A program made the translations under genes and the position numbers. Positions 1 through 7,723 of a DNA stretch of 9,083 nt are shown piece after piece. This DNA is from DATFGK01 sp046712825 (GTDB lineage: Bacteria > Actinomycetota > AC-67): the NCBI GenBank assembly GCA_046712825.1, contig JBKKCR010000065.1, positions 1-9,083 on the forward strand, written 5' to 3'. Positions within the stretch are counted from its first letter, which is position 1. Every line of letters begins with the position of its first letter. The notes below the pieces were generated by a model, which had not been told where the DNA came from, did not search any database, and saw nothing but the letters and a program-made list of their open reading frames with translations.

Positions 1-776
1 TTCTCGCGGCTGGCGACCAGGATCGCCGCCGCGCCGTCGGAGATGGGGGACGAGTTGCCCGGGGTCATGTCGGGGCAGTCCTCGCGGACCGGAGCCAGCG
101 CCGCCAGGCGCTCGACCGTGGTCCCGCGGCGGATGCACTCGTCGGCCGTGACCTCCTCGATGCTGCCGTCGGCCTGCATCGCCTTGATCGGAACGATCTC
201 GCGCTGGAAACGGCCCTCGTCGGTCGCCTGCGCGGCGCGGCGATGTGACTCGGCGGCTTGGGTGTCCATGTCGGTGCGCGAGATGCCGAACTCTCTGGCG
301 ATCTCCTGCGCGGCCTGGAACTGCGTGTAGAGGTACTGGTTGCCGCCGACCGCTGCGAACCAATCGTCGGAGAACGCGAAGCCCGGCTGGATCGCGTTCG
401 ACCCCAGCCCCACGCGCGACATCGCTTCGACGCCGCACCCGATCGCGAGGTCGTAGACGCCGGCCATGACGCCCTGAGCCGCGAACGCGACCGACTGCAT
501 CGACGAGCCGCACTGGCGGTCGACGCTGGTCGCCGGCACGTCCCACGGCAGTCCCGCGGCGATCCACGCGTTACGCGTGACGTTGACGCCCTGCTCTCCG
601 GTCTGCGTGACGCAGCCGCCGATCACGTCGTCGATCTGCAACGGGTCGATGCCGGCCCGTTCGATCAAGGCTTTCAGGACCATGCCGAGCAGATCGGTCG
701 GATGCGTGCCGGAGAGCTTGCCGTTCTTCTTGCCGATCGGGCTGCGAACGGCCCCGACGATCACCGCTTCGGTCAT
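1..776 (-). CDS. Thiolase (acetyl-CoA C-acyltransferase), FadA5-like, C-terminus cut by window edge
   Basis: This is the first 258 codons of a cytoplasmic thiolase, which cleaves a 3-ketoacyl-CoA with free CoA to acetyl-CoA (or propionyl-CoA) and a shortened acyl-CoA, or runs the reverse condensation. It opens with the thiolase signature TEAVIVGAVRSPIGK. The nucleophilic cysteine is Cys89 in DRQCGSS (residues 86-92), and GCGVEAMSRVGLG (113-125) and NSSPISDGAA (241-250) are also family motifs. The C-terminal GHP histidine and second catalytic cysteine lie beyond the window. The stretch IGGCVTQTGEQ near residue 52 and the downstream AGLP motif resemble, from memory, mycobacterial steroid thiolases of the FadA5/FadA6 type more than short-chain acetoacetyl-CoA thiolases. 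The ATG at 776 gives the normal family N-terminus. An AGGAAAGG lies 13 bases upstream, a little far for a ribosome site. It starts 29 bases after the copper-protein stop, probably in the same operon. Substrate is uncertain. Confidence 0.93.
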   Translation of the reverse strand, partial: MTEAVIVGAVRSPIGKKNGKLSGTHPTDLLGMVLKALIERAGIDPLQIDDVIGGCVTQTGEQGVNVTRNAWIAAGLPWDVPATSVDRQCGSSMQSVAFAAQGVMAGVYDLAIGCGVEAMSRVGLGSNAIQPGFAFSDDWFAAVGGNQYLYTQFQAAQEIAREFGISRTDMDTQAAESHRRAAQATDEGRFQREIVPIKAMQADGSIEEVTADECIRRGTTVERLAALAPVREDCPDMTPGNSSPISDGAAAILVASRE

Positions 777-805
777 GGCGTGGAGTCTACCTTTCCTGGT
801 CGCGG

Positions 806-2347
806 CTATTCCTCCACGATGAACGAGCCCCGCATCGAGGGATGGATCCGGCAGAAGTACGTGTACTCCCCCGGAGTCATGTTCCCCGTGTCGAGCGCGT
901 AGTCCATCCGGTTCGCTGCCGCCGTCACGCCGGGAGGGCCGAAGCCGAGCTCCAGCGAGTCGAAGTCGACCGGCCCGTTCGCCAGCGGATAGCTGATGCC
1001 CGTGGCGCCGGTGCACGGCGCGGCGCACGAGGTGACGGTGTGGAAGATCTGGGCCAGCGCGTCGGCGTTGAGGAAGGGGAGCGCCTCCCCGCGCTTCACC
1101 GTCGGCGTGACCCCCGAGCCCATCCCGCCGGGGAAGTAGGTGAATCCGGCGATCAGCACGCCGCCCGTGTCGACGGGCCGTCCGGGCGCGAACGGCTGCT
1201 CGCTCCCGCCTCCGTAGTTGCTCGCCTCTTGGAGGTGTCCGTGCGACACGGCGGTGTTGTCGGGATCGACCGTCGTCTCGAACGGGTCCGGGCCGGAAGG
1301 ATCGTCCCGTGAGATGAACAGGATGACGATCCCCATGCCCTCGTACCACGACGCCAGACTGGTCTCGTAGACGCTGTTCAGCACCAGCCGGTCGCCGGGC
1401 GAGATCCGTAATCGATAATCGGGGCGGGTGACCTCCATCACCATGTCCCACGACACCGGCCCGTTCGGGTCGAAGTAGATCGCGTCGGACGTGAAGACCC
1501 GCCGGCTGCCGACGCCCGGCCGAACGAGCTCCACATCGGTCCGTAACCCGCCGGGATGCACGTGCCCCACCGCCCATACCACCGTCCCGGGCGGTGGCGT
1601 GGCCGTGTAGCCGACGCCGTTGCCGGCAGCACCGTTGCCCGGGACCGACTTGCCGTACGGGTCGAACGCCGCGCACTCCTCGCGCGGGAACGCGCACTCG
1701 CCGGGCACGGATCCGAAGCCGCGCTGGGTGTTGTAGACGGGATTCGCGCCCTGGAAGCCGGCAACGTCGAGCCAGAAGGGCTCGACCGGCTTGATCGTCG
1801 AGGCCGCCGGCGAGGCCGCCGGGATCAGATCGACCTCATAGGTGATGAAGACGTTGTCCGGCACGGCAGTGAGGTTGTGGATCATGTAGTTGAGGAGCCA
1901 CAGCTCGTTGAAGGGACGGAACGGCAGGCCGTAGCCGTTGGGCGTGGAGAAGATCGTCTTCTCCTCTCCCGAGGCGAACATCGGATGCGAGAACGCGGTC
2001 GAGATCCAGACCGAGTGGTGGAGGTGGAGGATATCGATCGGCGGAACAGTGCCGTTCACGCGCACGAGGTCGGGCTTGAAACGGACGATGTAGCCGGCCT
2101 CGAGCGGCCGCTCGATCGTGACCGGCCCGAACAGGATCAGGTTGTCGCCGGGCGTGACGTGCAACGGACCGTAGCGGAACAGCATGCGGCGGCACGAAGA
2201 CGGACGGACGCTGTCGAGCGGGCCCTCAGGCGTGCACGGCTTCGAGCCGATCTGGAGCGGTCCCGGCGCGGCGGCCGGAGCCGCCCCCTGCGAGGCGAGG
2301 ACGATGAGCAGCGCGGCGAACGCCGCTCTCGCGCGGAAGCGGGTCAT
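806..2347 (-). CDS. Secreted copper protein: PHM-like/SURNod19-like region fused to a cupredoxin domain
   Basis: The 513-residue product starts with an export signal: basic MTRFRAR, a hydrophobic stretch at about 8-19, then an Ala/Pro-rich AxA-type site near 24-27. Residues about 30-350 look like a PHM-type two-domain copper fold or the related SURNod19 family. HLHH (108-111) and His157 would form one copper site. HVH (262-264) plus Met338 in YEGMG would form the other. Spacing from the HxH pair to the methionine (74) is close to that in PHM (about 70). Residues about 390-513 are a cupredoxin with ligands His436 (FHTVTS), Cys499, His502 and Met505 (CRIHPSM), a type-1 site. Six other cysteines form three close pairs (38/52, 218/225, 441/445), suggesting disulfides outside the cytoplasm. 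The role is probably copper-dependent oxidation or electron transfer; the substrate is unknown. The ATG at 2347 overlaps the HyuB stop by 4 bases and has no clear ribosome site, implying translational coupling. The frame stays open further upstream, but there it is only a shadow of HyuB. Sure of the cupredoxin, moderately sure of the PHM-like part. Confidence 0.85.
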   Translation of the reverse strand: MTRFRARAAFAALLIVLASQGAAPAAAPGPLQIGSKPCTPEGPLDSVRPSSCRRMLFRYGPLHVTPGDNLILFGPVTIERPLEAGYIVRFKPDLVRVNGTVPPIDILHLHHSVWISTAFSHPMFASGEEKTIFSTPNGYGLPFRPFNELWLLNYMIHNLTAVPDNVFITYEVDLIPAASPAASTIKPVEPFWLDVAGFQGANPVYNTQRGFGSVPGECAFPREECAAFDPYGKSVPGNGAAGNGVGYTATPPPGTVVWAVGHVHPGGLRTDVELVRPGVGSRRVFTSDAIYFDPNGPVSWDMVMEVTRPDYRLRISPGDRLVLNSVYETSLASWYEGMGIVILFISRDDPSGPDPFETTVDPDNTAVSHGHLQEASNYGGGSEQPFAPGRPVDTGGVLIAGFTYFPGGMGSGVTPTVKRGEALPFLNADALAQIFHTVTSCAAPCTGATGISYPLANGPVDFDSLELGFGPPGVTAAANRMDYALDTGNMTPGEYTYFCRIHPSMRGSFIVEE

Positions 2348-4152
2348 GCGCGCCGCGCCCGCATCTTCTTGCGCAGCGCTTTGGTGGCCGTCGCGTCGAC
2401 CTCGAGCGAGTAGTCGTCGGCCTCGCCGGTCATGATCACTCCGTAGTCGCGCTCGGCGGACTCCCGGCTCACGTACTCGTCGAGCACGTCGTCTCGGACC
2501 TTCTCCGGCTCGCGGTCGAGCGGATCGCCCCACCCTCCGCCGCCGCCGCGCTGGTACTCGATGCGGGTTCCGGCGCCGAGCGGCTCGTACAGGGCGGTAT
2601 GGGTGATGAGCTTCTCCTCCCCGTTGGGCCCGCGGATGACGAGCTTGTCGGGCGGCCCGTTCTCGCCGCCGGCGACGCCGCGCGACGTGTACTTCATGCT
2701 CATGACGAAGGTGTAGAGGCTGCAGTCGGCGGTCGACTCCTTGACCCAGAACGAGCCGGGCTGGCCGCGCCATTTGCCGGGCCCGGCGGTGTCGGTCGTC
2801 AGGTCGTTCGAGAGGTGGCGCGCCGGGAAGATCGCCTCGTTGATCTCGGCGGTCGCCATGATCAGGTTCCCGAAGCCGGCGTTCGCGCAACCCCAGCCGT
2901 CGGTCCCGTGCGCTGCCGCGGAGGCGGTCGACTGCGTGTCGACCGAGTGGTCGATGAACAGCTTCTGCGTCTTCGGGTTGATGCCGAAGAGCACCGTCGG
3001 CATCGCGGCCTTGTAGACCTGAGGGCAGGACTTCTCGGGGATCGCCTCGGCCAGCGCCATCGCGACCGCCTCGGAGACCTCGCAGCCGGGATGGTGCGTC
3101 CCCATCGACACCGGCTTGCCGACCGGCGGGTTCACGATCGTGTTCTCCGGATACAGGATCTTGATCGGCGCGAACAATCCCTGGTTGCGCGGGATCGTCG
3201 AGTCGATCATCGAACACAGCTGCGCGTAGGTCATCGAGCGCGTGTTGCACTGGGTCGACCACGCCTGCAGCCACGGCCGGTCGTCCGAGCCGGTGAAGTC
3301 GATCTCAAGCTCGTCGCCCTTGACGTCGACCTTGGCGTGGACCTTCACGTCGGTGTTCCCACGGACGTCGTGGTCGAAGTACGCGTCGGCCTCGTACGAG
3401 CCGTCGGGCCAGGAGGCGATCTCCTCGCGCATCCGGCGTTCCGAGAACTCGAGCAGCCAGTCGACGGCGCCCTTGACCGCGTCGACGCCGTACTGGGCGA
3501 TCAGCTCCTTGCAGCGCTTCGCGCCGAGCTGCGCGGCGCCGATCTGCGCGCGCAGGTCGCCCTCGTAGGTGGGCACGCGGTTGTTGGTGTGGAACAGGTA
3601 GATGACGTCTTTGCGCTCGACGCCGGCGTCGACGAGCTTCACGACCGGGCATCGGAAGCCCTCGGCCCAGATGTCCATCGCGTCGGCCGGATAGCCGCCG
3701 GGCGTCTGGCCCGCGGTGTCGGCGTGGTGACACTGGATCGACGCGAAGAGCACGAGCTCACCCTCGTGGAACACCGGCGAGAATATGCTCCAGTCGGGCA
3801 GATGACCGCCGCCGTGGTACGGGTCGTTGCACGCGACGACGTCGCCGTCTTTGAAGCCTTCGGCGCCAAAGAACTCGATGCCGAACTGCACCGGCCCCAT
3901 CGAGGAGAGCATGAACTGCGGGATGCCGACGGACAGCGCGGCCAGGCGTCCCTTCCAGTCCATGATCGTCGCGTTGCGCTCGTTCGACTGGTTGAGGATC
4001 GGCGTCGTCGCGGTGCGCGAGACGTGGATCGCCATCTCGAACGCGATCGTCTCGAGACCGCCGCGGATCACCTCGGCGGTGATCGGATCGACCGGCGCGC
4101 GCTTCTTGGCCGGGCGTTTCTTCGGCGCCTTCTTCTTGGTCGCGACGGCCAT
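2344..4152 (-). CDS. Hydantoinase B / acetone carboxylase alpha-type subunit
   Basis: The 602-residue product belongs to the HyuB family (Hydantoinase_B), whose members pair with HyuA-type ATPases in N-methylhydantoinases, 5-oxoprolinases and acetone or acetophenone carboxylases. The family core begins at DPITAEVIRGGLE (22-34). The signature NDPYHGGGHLPD is at 109-120, THHPGCEVSEA at 352-362, and the C-terminal glycine run and GDPL at 536-545 are typical, as is the ending SRESAERDYGV. His117, Asp120 and His142 have the H-x2-D...H spacing I recall for the Mn ligands of acetone carboxylase alpha, consistent with a metal site. Its length is closer to HyuB (roughly 520-600) than to acetone carboxylase alpha (near 780). 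An odd feature is the lysine-rich tail before the core (residues 6-18, nine Lys/Arg). The start is well supported by AAGGAG 7 bases upstream. It follows HyuA by 13 bases and overlaps the copper-protein gene by 4. Ketone carboxylation versus cyclic amide hydrolysis cannot be decided from sequence. Confidence 0.93.
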   Translation of the reverse strand: MAVATKKKAPKKRPAKKRAPVDPITAEVIRGGLETIAFEMAIHVSRTATTPILNQSNERNATIMDWKGRLAALSVGIPQFMLSSMGPVQFGIEFFGAEGFKDGDVVACNDPYHGGGHLPDWSIFSPVFHEGELVLFASIQCHHADTAGQTPGGYPADAMDIWAEGFRCPVVKLVDAGVERKDVIYLFHTNNRVPTYEGDLRAQIGAAQLGAKRCKELIAQYGVDAVKGAVDWLLEFSERRMREEIASWPDGSYEADAYFDHDVRGNTDVKVHAKVDVKGDELEIDFTGSDDRPWLQAWSTQCNTRSMTYAQLCSMIDSTIPRNQGLFAPIKILYPENTIVNPPVGKPVSMGTHHPGCEVSEAVAMALAEAIPEKSCPQVYKAAMPTVLFGINPKTQKLFIDHSVDTQSTASAAAHGTDGWGCANAGFGNLIMATAEINEAIFPARHLSNDLTTDTAGPGKWRGQPGSFWVKESTADCSLYTFVMSMKYTSRGVAGGENGPPDKLVIRGPNGEEKLITHTALYEPLGAGTRIEYQRGGGGGWGDPLDREPEKVRDDVLDEYVSRESAERDYGVIMTGEADDYSLEVDATATKALRKKMRARRA

Positions 4153-4159
4153 ATGAACG

Positions 4160-4165
4160 CTCCTT
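4160..4165 (-). promoter_or_regulatory. Ribosome binding site of the HyuB gene
   Basis: A strong Shine-Dalgarno sequence AAGGAG begins on the base right after the HyuA stop codon and lies 7 bases before the HyuB ATG. It fixes that start, including the unusual lysine-rich N-terminus. Confidence 0.85.
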
Positions 4166-6271
4166 CTACTTCGTAGCCACGTAGTTGCCGAGCCTGTCGA
4201 GCTTCACGGTCCACTTCGGCGGCACAACCACGGTCGTGAACGGCTCCTCGATGATCGCGGGGCCTGTGATCTTCTGGCCGGCACGGATCGAAGGACCGTC
4301 GTACAGCTTGGCCTTGACGAATCCGCTCCCGAAGTACGCCTGGCGCGTTCCCGACGACTTCGGCGTCGACGCCGAGCCCGGAACCTTGCGCAGCTCCGGC
4401 TTGCTCAGCAGCGCGCGCGAGCGGACCCGCAGCGCCGAGATCATCACGTCCTCGTCGCGACGGTCGTAGGTGTGCTCCTCGAGGTGCATCTCGTGGAACC
4501 GCTGCGCGATCGCCGCGAGCTCCTTCGGCGTGATCTTGCCGAGCACGGGCACGTCGATGTCCCAGGTCTGTCCCGGGTAGCGGCACTGCGCGAAGCGCAG
4601 GTGGTTGAAGCGCTTCGTCGGCACACCCGCCTGCCATAGCTCCTCGTCGGCTTCCTTCTCGAGCGCGGCGTACACGTCTTCAAGATGCGCGGCTTCGCTC
4701 GCGTCGGCTTCGTCCTCGATCCCTTTGTAGATCTCCTCGAGCTTGGCGGGGTCGACGGTTCCCGTGGTGACGAGCGTCGCGCGTACCTTGTCGACCAGGT
4801 AGTCGGCGACGAGCAGACCCAGCGCCGAGAATGCCGGCGCCGTGCGCGGGATCAACACCTTGCGGATGCCGAGATCGTCGGCCTGAGCGAGCGCGTGCAC
4901 CGCGCCGTTGCCGCCGAATACCACGAGCGCGAACGTGCGGGGATCGTTCCCGCGTTCTGCCGACACGCGGACGATCGCTTGATTCATGTGGGCGTTGGTC
5001 AGCCGGTGGATCCCCCACGCCGCCTCGACGGCGTTCATGTCGAGCGGCCCGCCGATCTGCTCCTCGATCGCCTCGGCGATCCCGTCGGACTTCAGCGGGA
5101 GGGTGCCGCCGGCGAAGCCGTCGGGATTCAGGTAGCCGAGCACGAGGTTCGCGTCGGTCACCGTCGGTCGCGTGCCGCCGCGGCCGTAGCACATCGGGCC
5201 CGGGTCACCGCCGGCGGACTCGGGGCCTACGAACAAGCCGCCGGCCTTGACCGACGCGATCGAGCCGCCGCCGGCGCCGATCGAGATCACGTCGACCATC
5301 GGCAGCGAGATGAGGTACCGGTGGACCCAGTTCCAGAACGACTTGATCGTCGGCTCTCCGCCCTTGACCAGGCAGACGTCGTACGACGTGCCGCCCATGT
5401 CGACGGAGATGAAGTCCTCGATCCCGGCCTCGCCGGCGACACGGCATGCGCCCATCACACCGCCGGCCGGGCCGGACGCGAGCGTCACGATCGGCCGGTC
5501 GGCGACGGACGGTGCTGCGGCGATGCCGCCGCTCGACTGCATGACGAGCAGCGGATGCTTGAAGCCGTTTCCGGCGAGCTTCTCGATCAGGTGGTTGAGA
5601 TACCGCTTCACGCGCGGCCCGATGTAAGCGTTGACCACGGTCGTCGAGGTACGGTCGAACTCCGGCGCGGCCGGGTGCACGCGGTGCGACAGCGAGACCA
5701 TCTCGAGCTCGGGGAACTCTTCGGCAAGGATCTCGCCGACGCGCTGCTCGTGTGCGGGGTTCACGAACGAGAACAGCAGCACCACGGCCACCGAGGTGAC
5801 GCCCGCGGACCTGAGCCGCTTCACCTGGGCGCGGATCTCGTCGTCGTCCAGCGGTGAGAGCACGTTGCCCTGGTAGTCGAGCCGCTCGCCGAGCGTCAGC
5901 CGGTAGCGCCGCGGCACCAGCTGCGACGGCGCCGGCGCGCTCGGGTCCCAGATGTTCTCGCGGTATCCGCGACGCAGTTCGATCTCGTCGCGACGGCCCT
6001 TGGTGACGAGCAGCCCGGTCTTCGCGCCGGTCGACTCGATCATCGTGTTGTCCGCCGTCGTGGTGCCGTGGATGATCAGATCGGTCTTCCCGAGGAACGC
6101 CTTCAACGATAGGTCGCGCTGACCGGCCAGCTGCTCGATGCCTTCCATCACGCCGACCGACTGGTCCGAGGGCGTCGTCGGGCTCTTCCAGAGGGCGAAC
6201 GAGCCGTCGGGCTCCACGACGAGGAAATCGGTGAAGGTTCCGCCGACGTCTATGCCAACCCGGTAGCCCAT
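4166..6271 (-). CDS. Hydantoinase A / acetone carboxylase beta-type ATP-binding subunit
   Basis: The 701-residue product is a HyuA-family subunit, which binds ATP in an ASKHA-type (actin/Hsp70-like) fold and activates the substrate or bicarbonate by phosphorylation for its HyuB partner. The N-terminal domain opens with the phosphate-binding VGIDVGGTFTDF (5-16), followed by HGTTTADN (68-75). The central hydantoinase/oxoprolinase domain has DRTSTTVVNAYIGP (206-219), a second phosphate loop SVDMGGTSYDV (289-299), GAGGGSIAS (332-340), GDPGPMCYGRGG (355-366) and FGGNGAVHA (452-460). A C-terminal beta-rich domain contains RYPGQTWDIDVPV (564-576). The length fits HyuA and acetone carboxylase beta (about 700). 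No frameshift or missing motif was seen. The ATG at 6271 follows a GGGAGGG site and lies 15 bases after the aldehyde dehydrogenase stop; the HyuB gene begins 13 bases after its own stop. This implies stoichiometric production of both subunits. No acetone carboxylase gamma-type gene is visible. Confidence 0.94.
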   Translation of the reverse strand: MGYRVGIDVGGTFTDFLVVEPDGSFALWKSPTTPSDQSVGVMEGIEQLAGQRDLSLKAFLGKTDLIIHGTTTADNTMIESTGAKTGLLVTKGRRDEIELRRGYRENIWDPSAPAPSQLVPRRYRLTLGERLDYQGNVLSPLDDDEIRAQVKRLRSAGVTSVAVVLLFSFVNPAHEQRVGEILAEEFPELEMVSLSHRVHPAAPEFDRTSTTVVNAYIGPRVKRYLNHLIEKLAGNGFKHPLLVMQSSGGIAAAPSVADRPIVTLASGPAGGVMGACRVAGEAGIEDFISVDMGGTSYDVCLVKGGEPTIKSFWNWVHRYLISLPMVDVISIGAGGGSIASVKAGGLFVGPESAGGDPGPMCYGRGGTRPTVTDANLVLGYLNPDGFAGGTLPLKSDGIAEAIEEQIGGPLDMNAVEAAWGIHRLTNAHMNQAIVRVSAERGNDPRTFALVVFGGNGAVHALAQADDLGIRKVLIPRTAPAFSALGLLVADYLVDKVRATLVTTGTVDPAKLEEIYKGIEDEADASEAAHLEDVYAALEKEADEELWQAGVPTKRFNHLRFAQCRYPGQTWDIDVPVLGKITPKELAAIAQRFHEMHLEEHTYDRRDEDVMISALRVRSRALLSKPELRKVPGSASTPKSSGTRQAYFGSGFVKAKLYDGPSIRAGQKITGPAIIEEPFTTVVVPPKWTVKLDRLGNYVATK

Positions 6272-6279
6272 CCCCCGAA

Positions 6280-6286
6280 CCCTCCC
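6280..6286 (-). promoter_or_regulatory. Ribosome binding site of the HyuA gene
   Basis: GGGAGGG (containing GGAGG) begins on the base right after the aldehyde dehydrogenase stop and ends 8 bases before the HyuA ATG. It supports the start at 6271. Confidence 0.75.
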
Positions 6287-7723
6287 TCAGTGGAGCTGAA
6301 CGTACACGTTCTTCGTCTGCAGATATACGTCGAGCGCCTCGCGCCCACCTTCCCGCCCGAGGCCCGACGACTTGTATCCGCCGAACGGCGCCTGCGGGTT
6401 CACCGCCAGCCAGGCGTTCACCCATATGGTGCCCGCTTGGATGGCTCGCGCGACGCGGTGGGCGCGGCTCAGGTCGTTGGTCCAGACGCCCCCCGCCAGC
6501 CCGTAGTCGGTGTCGTTGGCGATCGCGATCGCCTCGGCCTCGTCGTGGAACGGGATCACGCTCAGCACCGGGCCGAAGATCTCCTCCCGCGCGATCCGCA
6601 TGTCGTTCCGCACGCCGGTGACCACGGTCGGGGGGACGAAGTAGCCGTCGGCGAGGTCGCCGCCGAGCCGCTCGCCCCCGAGTGTCACCGTCGTCGTCGT
6701 GCGGGCTTCCTCGACGAAGCCCAGCACGCGTTCGAGCTGGGGCGCGCTGATCAGCGGACCCATCTGGGTCGTCGGCTGCATCGGATCACCCACGGCGAAG
6801 GTCCGCGCGAAAGCCGTGACTTTGTCCATGAAAGCGTCGTGGATCGAGTCCTGAACGAGCAGGCGGCTGCCGGCGATGCACTGCTGCCCGGTGTTCACGA
6901 AACAGCCGACGCACGCCTGAACCGCGGCGGCGTCGAGGTCGGCGTCTTCGAACACGATGTTGGCCGACTTGCCGCCGAGCTCGAGCGAGGCCGGCACGAG
7001 TCGGCGCCCGGCGGCTTCGGCGACCCGGCGCCCGGTAGCGGTCGAGCCGGTGAACGCGACGACGTTCACGCCGGGGTGCTCGACGAGCGGCGCGCCGGTC
7101 TCGGAGCCGGAGCCGGTGACGCAGTTGACGACGCCGGGAGGGAACCCGGCTTCGGCGATCAGGTCCATCAGTTTCAGCACGGGTAGGGGCGCGAGCTCCG
7201 ACGGCTTCACGACCACGGTGTTGCCGGCGGCGAGCGCCGGCGCCAAGCGCCACAGCGCAAGCGACAGCGGGGAGTTCCACGGAACGATCGCGGCGACGAC
7301 GCCGCGCGGCTCGTGGATCGTGTAGTCCAGCGTGTTCGCCGCGCTCAGCGGGATCGTCGCTCCTTCGAGCTTGTCGGCCCAGCCGGCGTAATACTCGACG
7401 TATTCGGCGGTGAAGAGCGCTTCGCCGTGCGTGAACGCCCACGGCATGCCCATGTCCTCGGTCGCGATCCGTCCGAGCTCCTGCGCTTGACCGGAGACGA
7501 GCTCCGCGAGCTTGAGCAGCAGTCTCCGTCGAACGGTCGGTGTGGCGTCTCGCCAGCCGCCGTCGAACGCGTCGCGCGCGGCGCGAACCGCGGCGTCGAC
7601 CTCCTCGGCGGTGCCGACGGGGAACTCAGCGAGGGTCTTGCCGGTCGACGGGTTGAGGTCCGTCATCGTGGGGCCCTCGCCCGCGCGCCAGTCGCCGGCG
7701 ATGAAGTGCTTGGTCGTCGTCAT
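6287..7723 (-). CDS. NAD(P)-dependent aldehyde dehydrogenase
   Basis: The 478-residue product is a full-length cytoplasmic member of the aldehyde dehydrogenase superfamily, which oxidises aldehydes to acids with NAD+ or NADP+. Visible active-site elements are PWN with Asn150, Lys173 in VVKPSE (cofactor binding), FTGSTATG (224-231, Rossmann loop), Glu248 in LELGGK (general base), the nucleophile Cys282 in NTGQQCIAGS, Glu381 in EEIFGP, and the C-terminal FGGYKSSGLGREGG (447-460). The pattern resembles the betaine-aldehyde, phenylacetaldehyde and medium-chain type dehydrogenases, but the substrate cannot be read from it. The ATG at 7723 overlaps the upstream thiolase stop by 4 bases (ATGA) and yields the expected start MTTTKHFIAGDW; an in-frame codon 48 bases upstream would add residues that are only a shadow of the thiolase end. 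It has no obvious ribosome site, so coupling to the thiolase is likely. Its place between a thiolase and HyuA/HyuB suggests it handles an aldehyde in the same catabolic route. Confidence 0.96.
   Translation of the reverse strand: MTTTKHFIAGDWRAGEGPTMTDLNPSTGKTLAEFPVGTAEEVDAAVRAARDAFDGGWRDATPTVRRRLLLKLAELVSGQAQELGRIATEDMGMPWAFTHGEALFTAEYVEYYAGWADKLEGATIPLSAANTLDYTIHEPRGVVAAIVPWNSPLSLALWRLAPALAAGNTVVVKPSELAPLPVLKLMDLIAEAGFPPGVVNCVTGSGSETGAPLVEHPGVNVVAFTGSTATGRRVAEAAGRRLVPASLELGGKSANIVFEDADLDAAAVQACVGCFVNTGQQCIAGSRLLVQDSIHDAFMDKVTAFARTFAVGDPMQPTTQMGPLISAPQLERVLGFVEEARTTTTVTLGGERLGGDLADGYFVPPTVVTGVRNDMRIAREEIFGPVLSVIPFHDEAEAIAIANDTDYGLAGGVWTNDLSRAHRVARAIQAGTIWVNAWLAVNPQAPFGGYKSSGLGREGGREALDVYLQTKNVYVQLH

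Noticed and set aside
2348..3274. Long upstream extension that would make the copper protein 822 residues
   Set aside because: The extra 309 residues are Arg/Asp/Gly-rich, resemble no family and lie fully over HyuB in another frame. The start at 2347 gives a clean signal peptide and an ATGA overlap.
2599..4176. 525-codon open frame on the plus strand
   Set aside because: It is antisense to HyuB, has Arg/Val/Asp-rich low-information content and no family motif; a GC-rich shadow frame.
4685..5857. 390-codon open frame on the plus strand
   Set aside because: Antisense shadow of HyuA with biased composition and no recognisable domain.
5205..6425. 406-codon minus-strand open frame overlapping HyuA and the aldehyde dehydrogenase end
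   Set aside because: Out of frame with two well-supported genes; Arg-rich with no motif.
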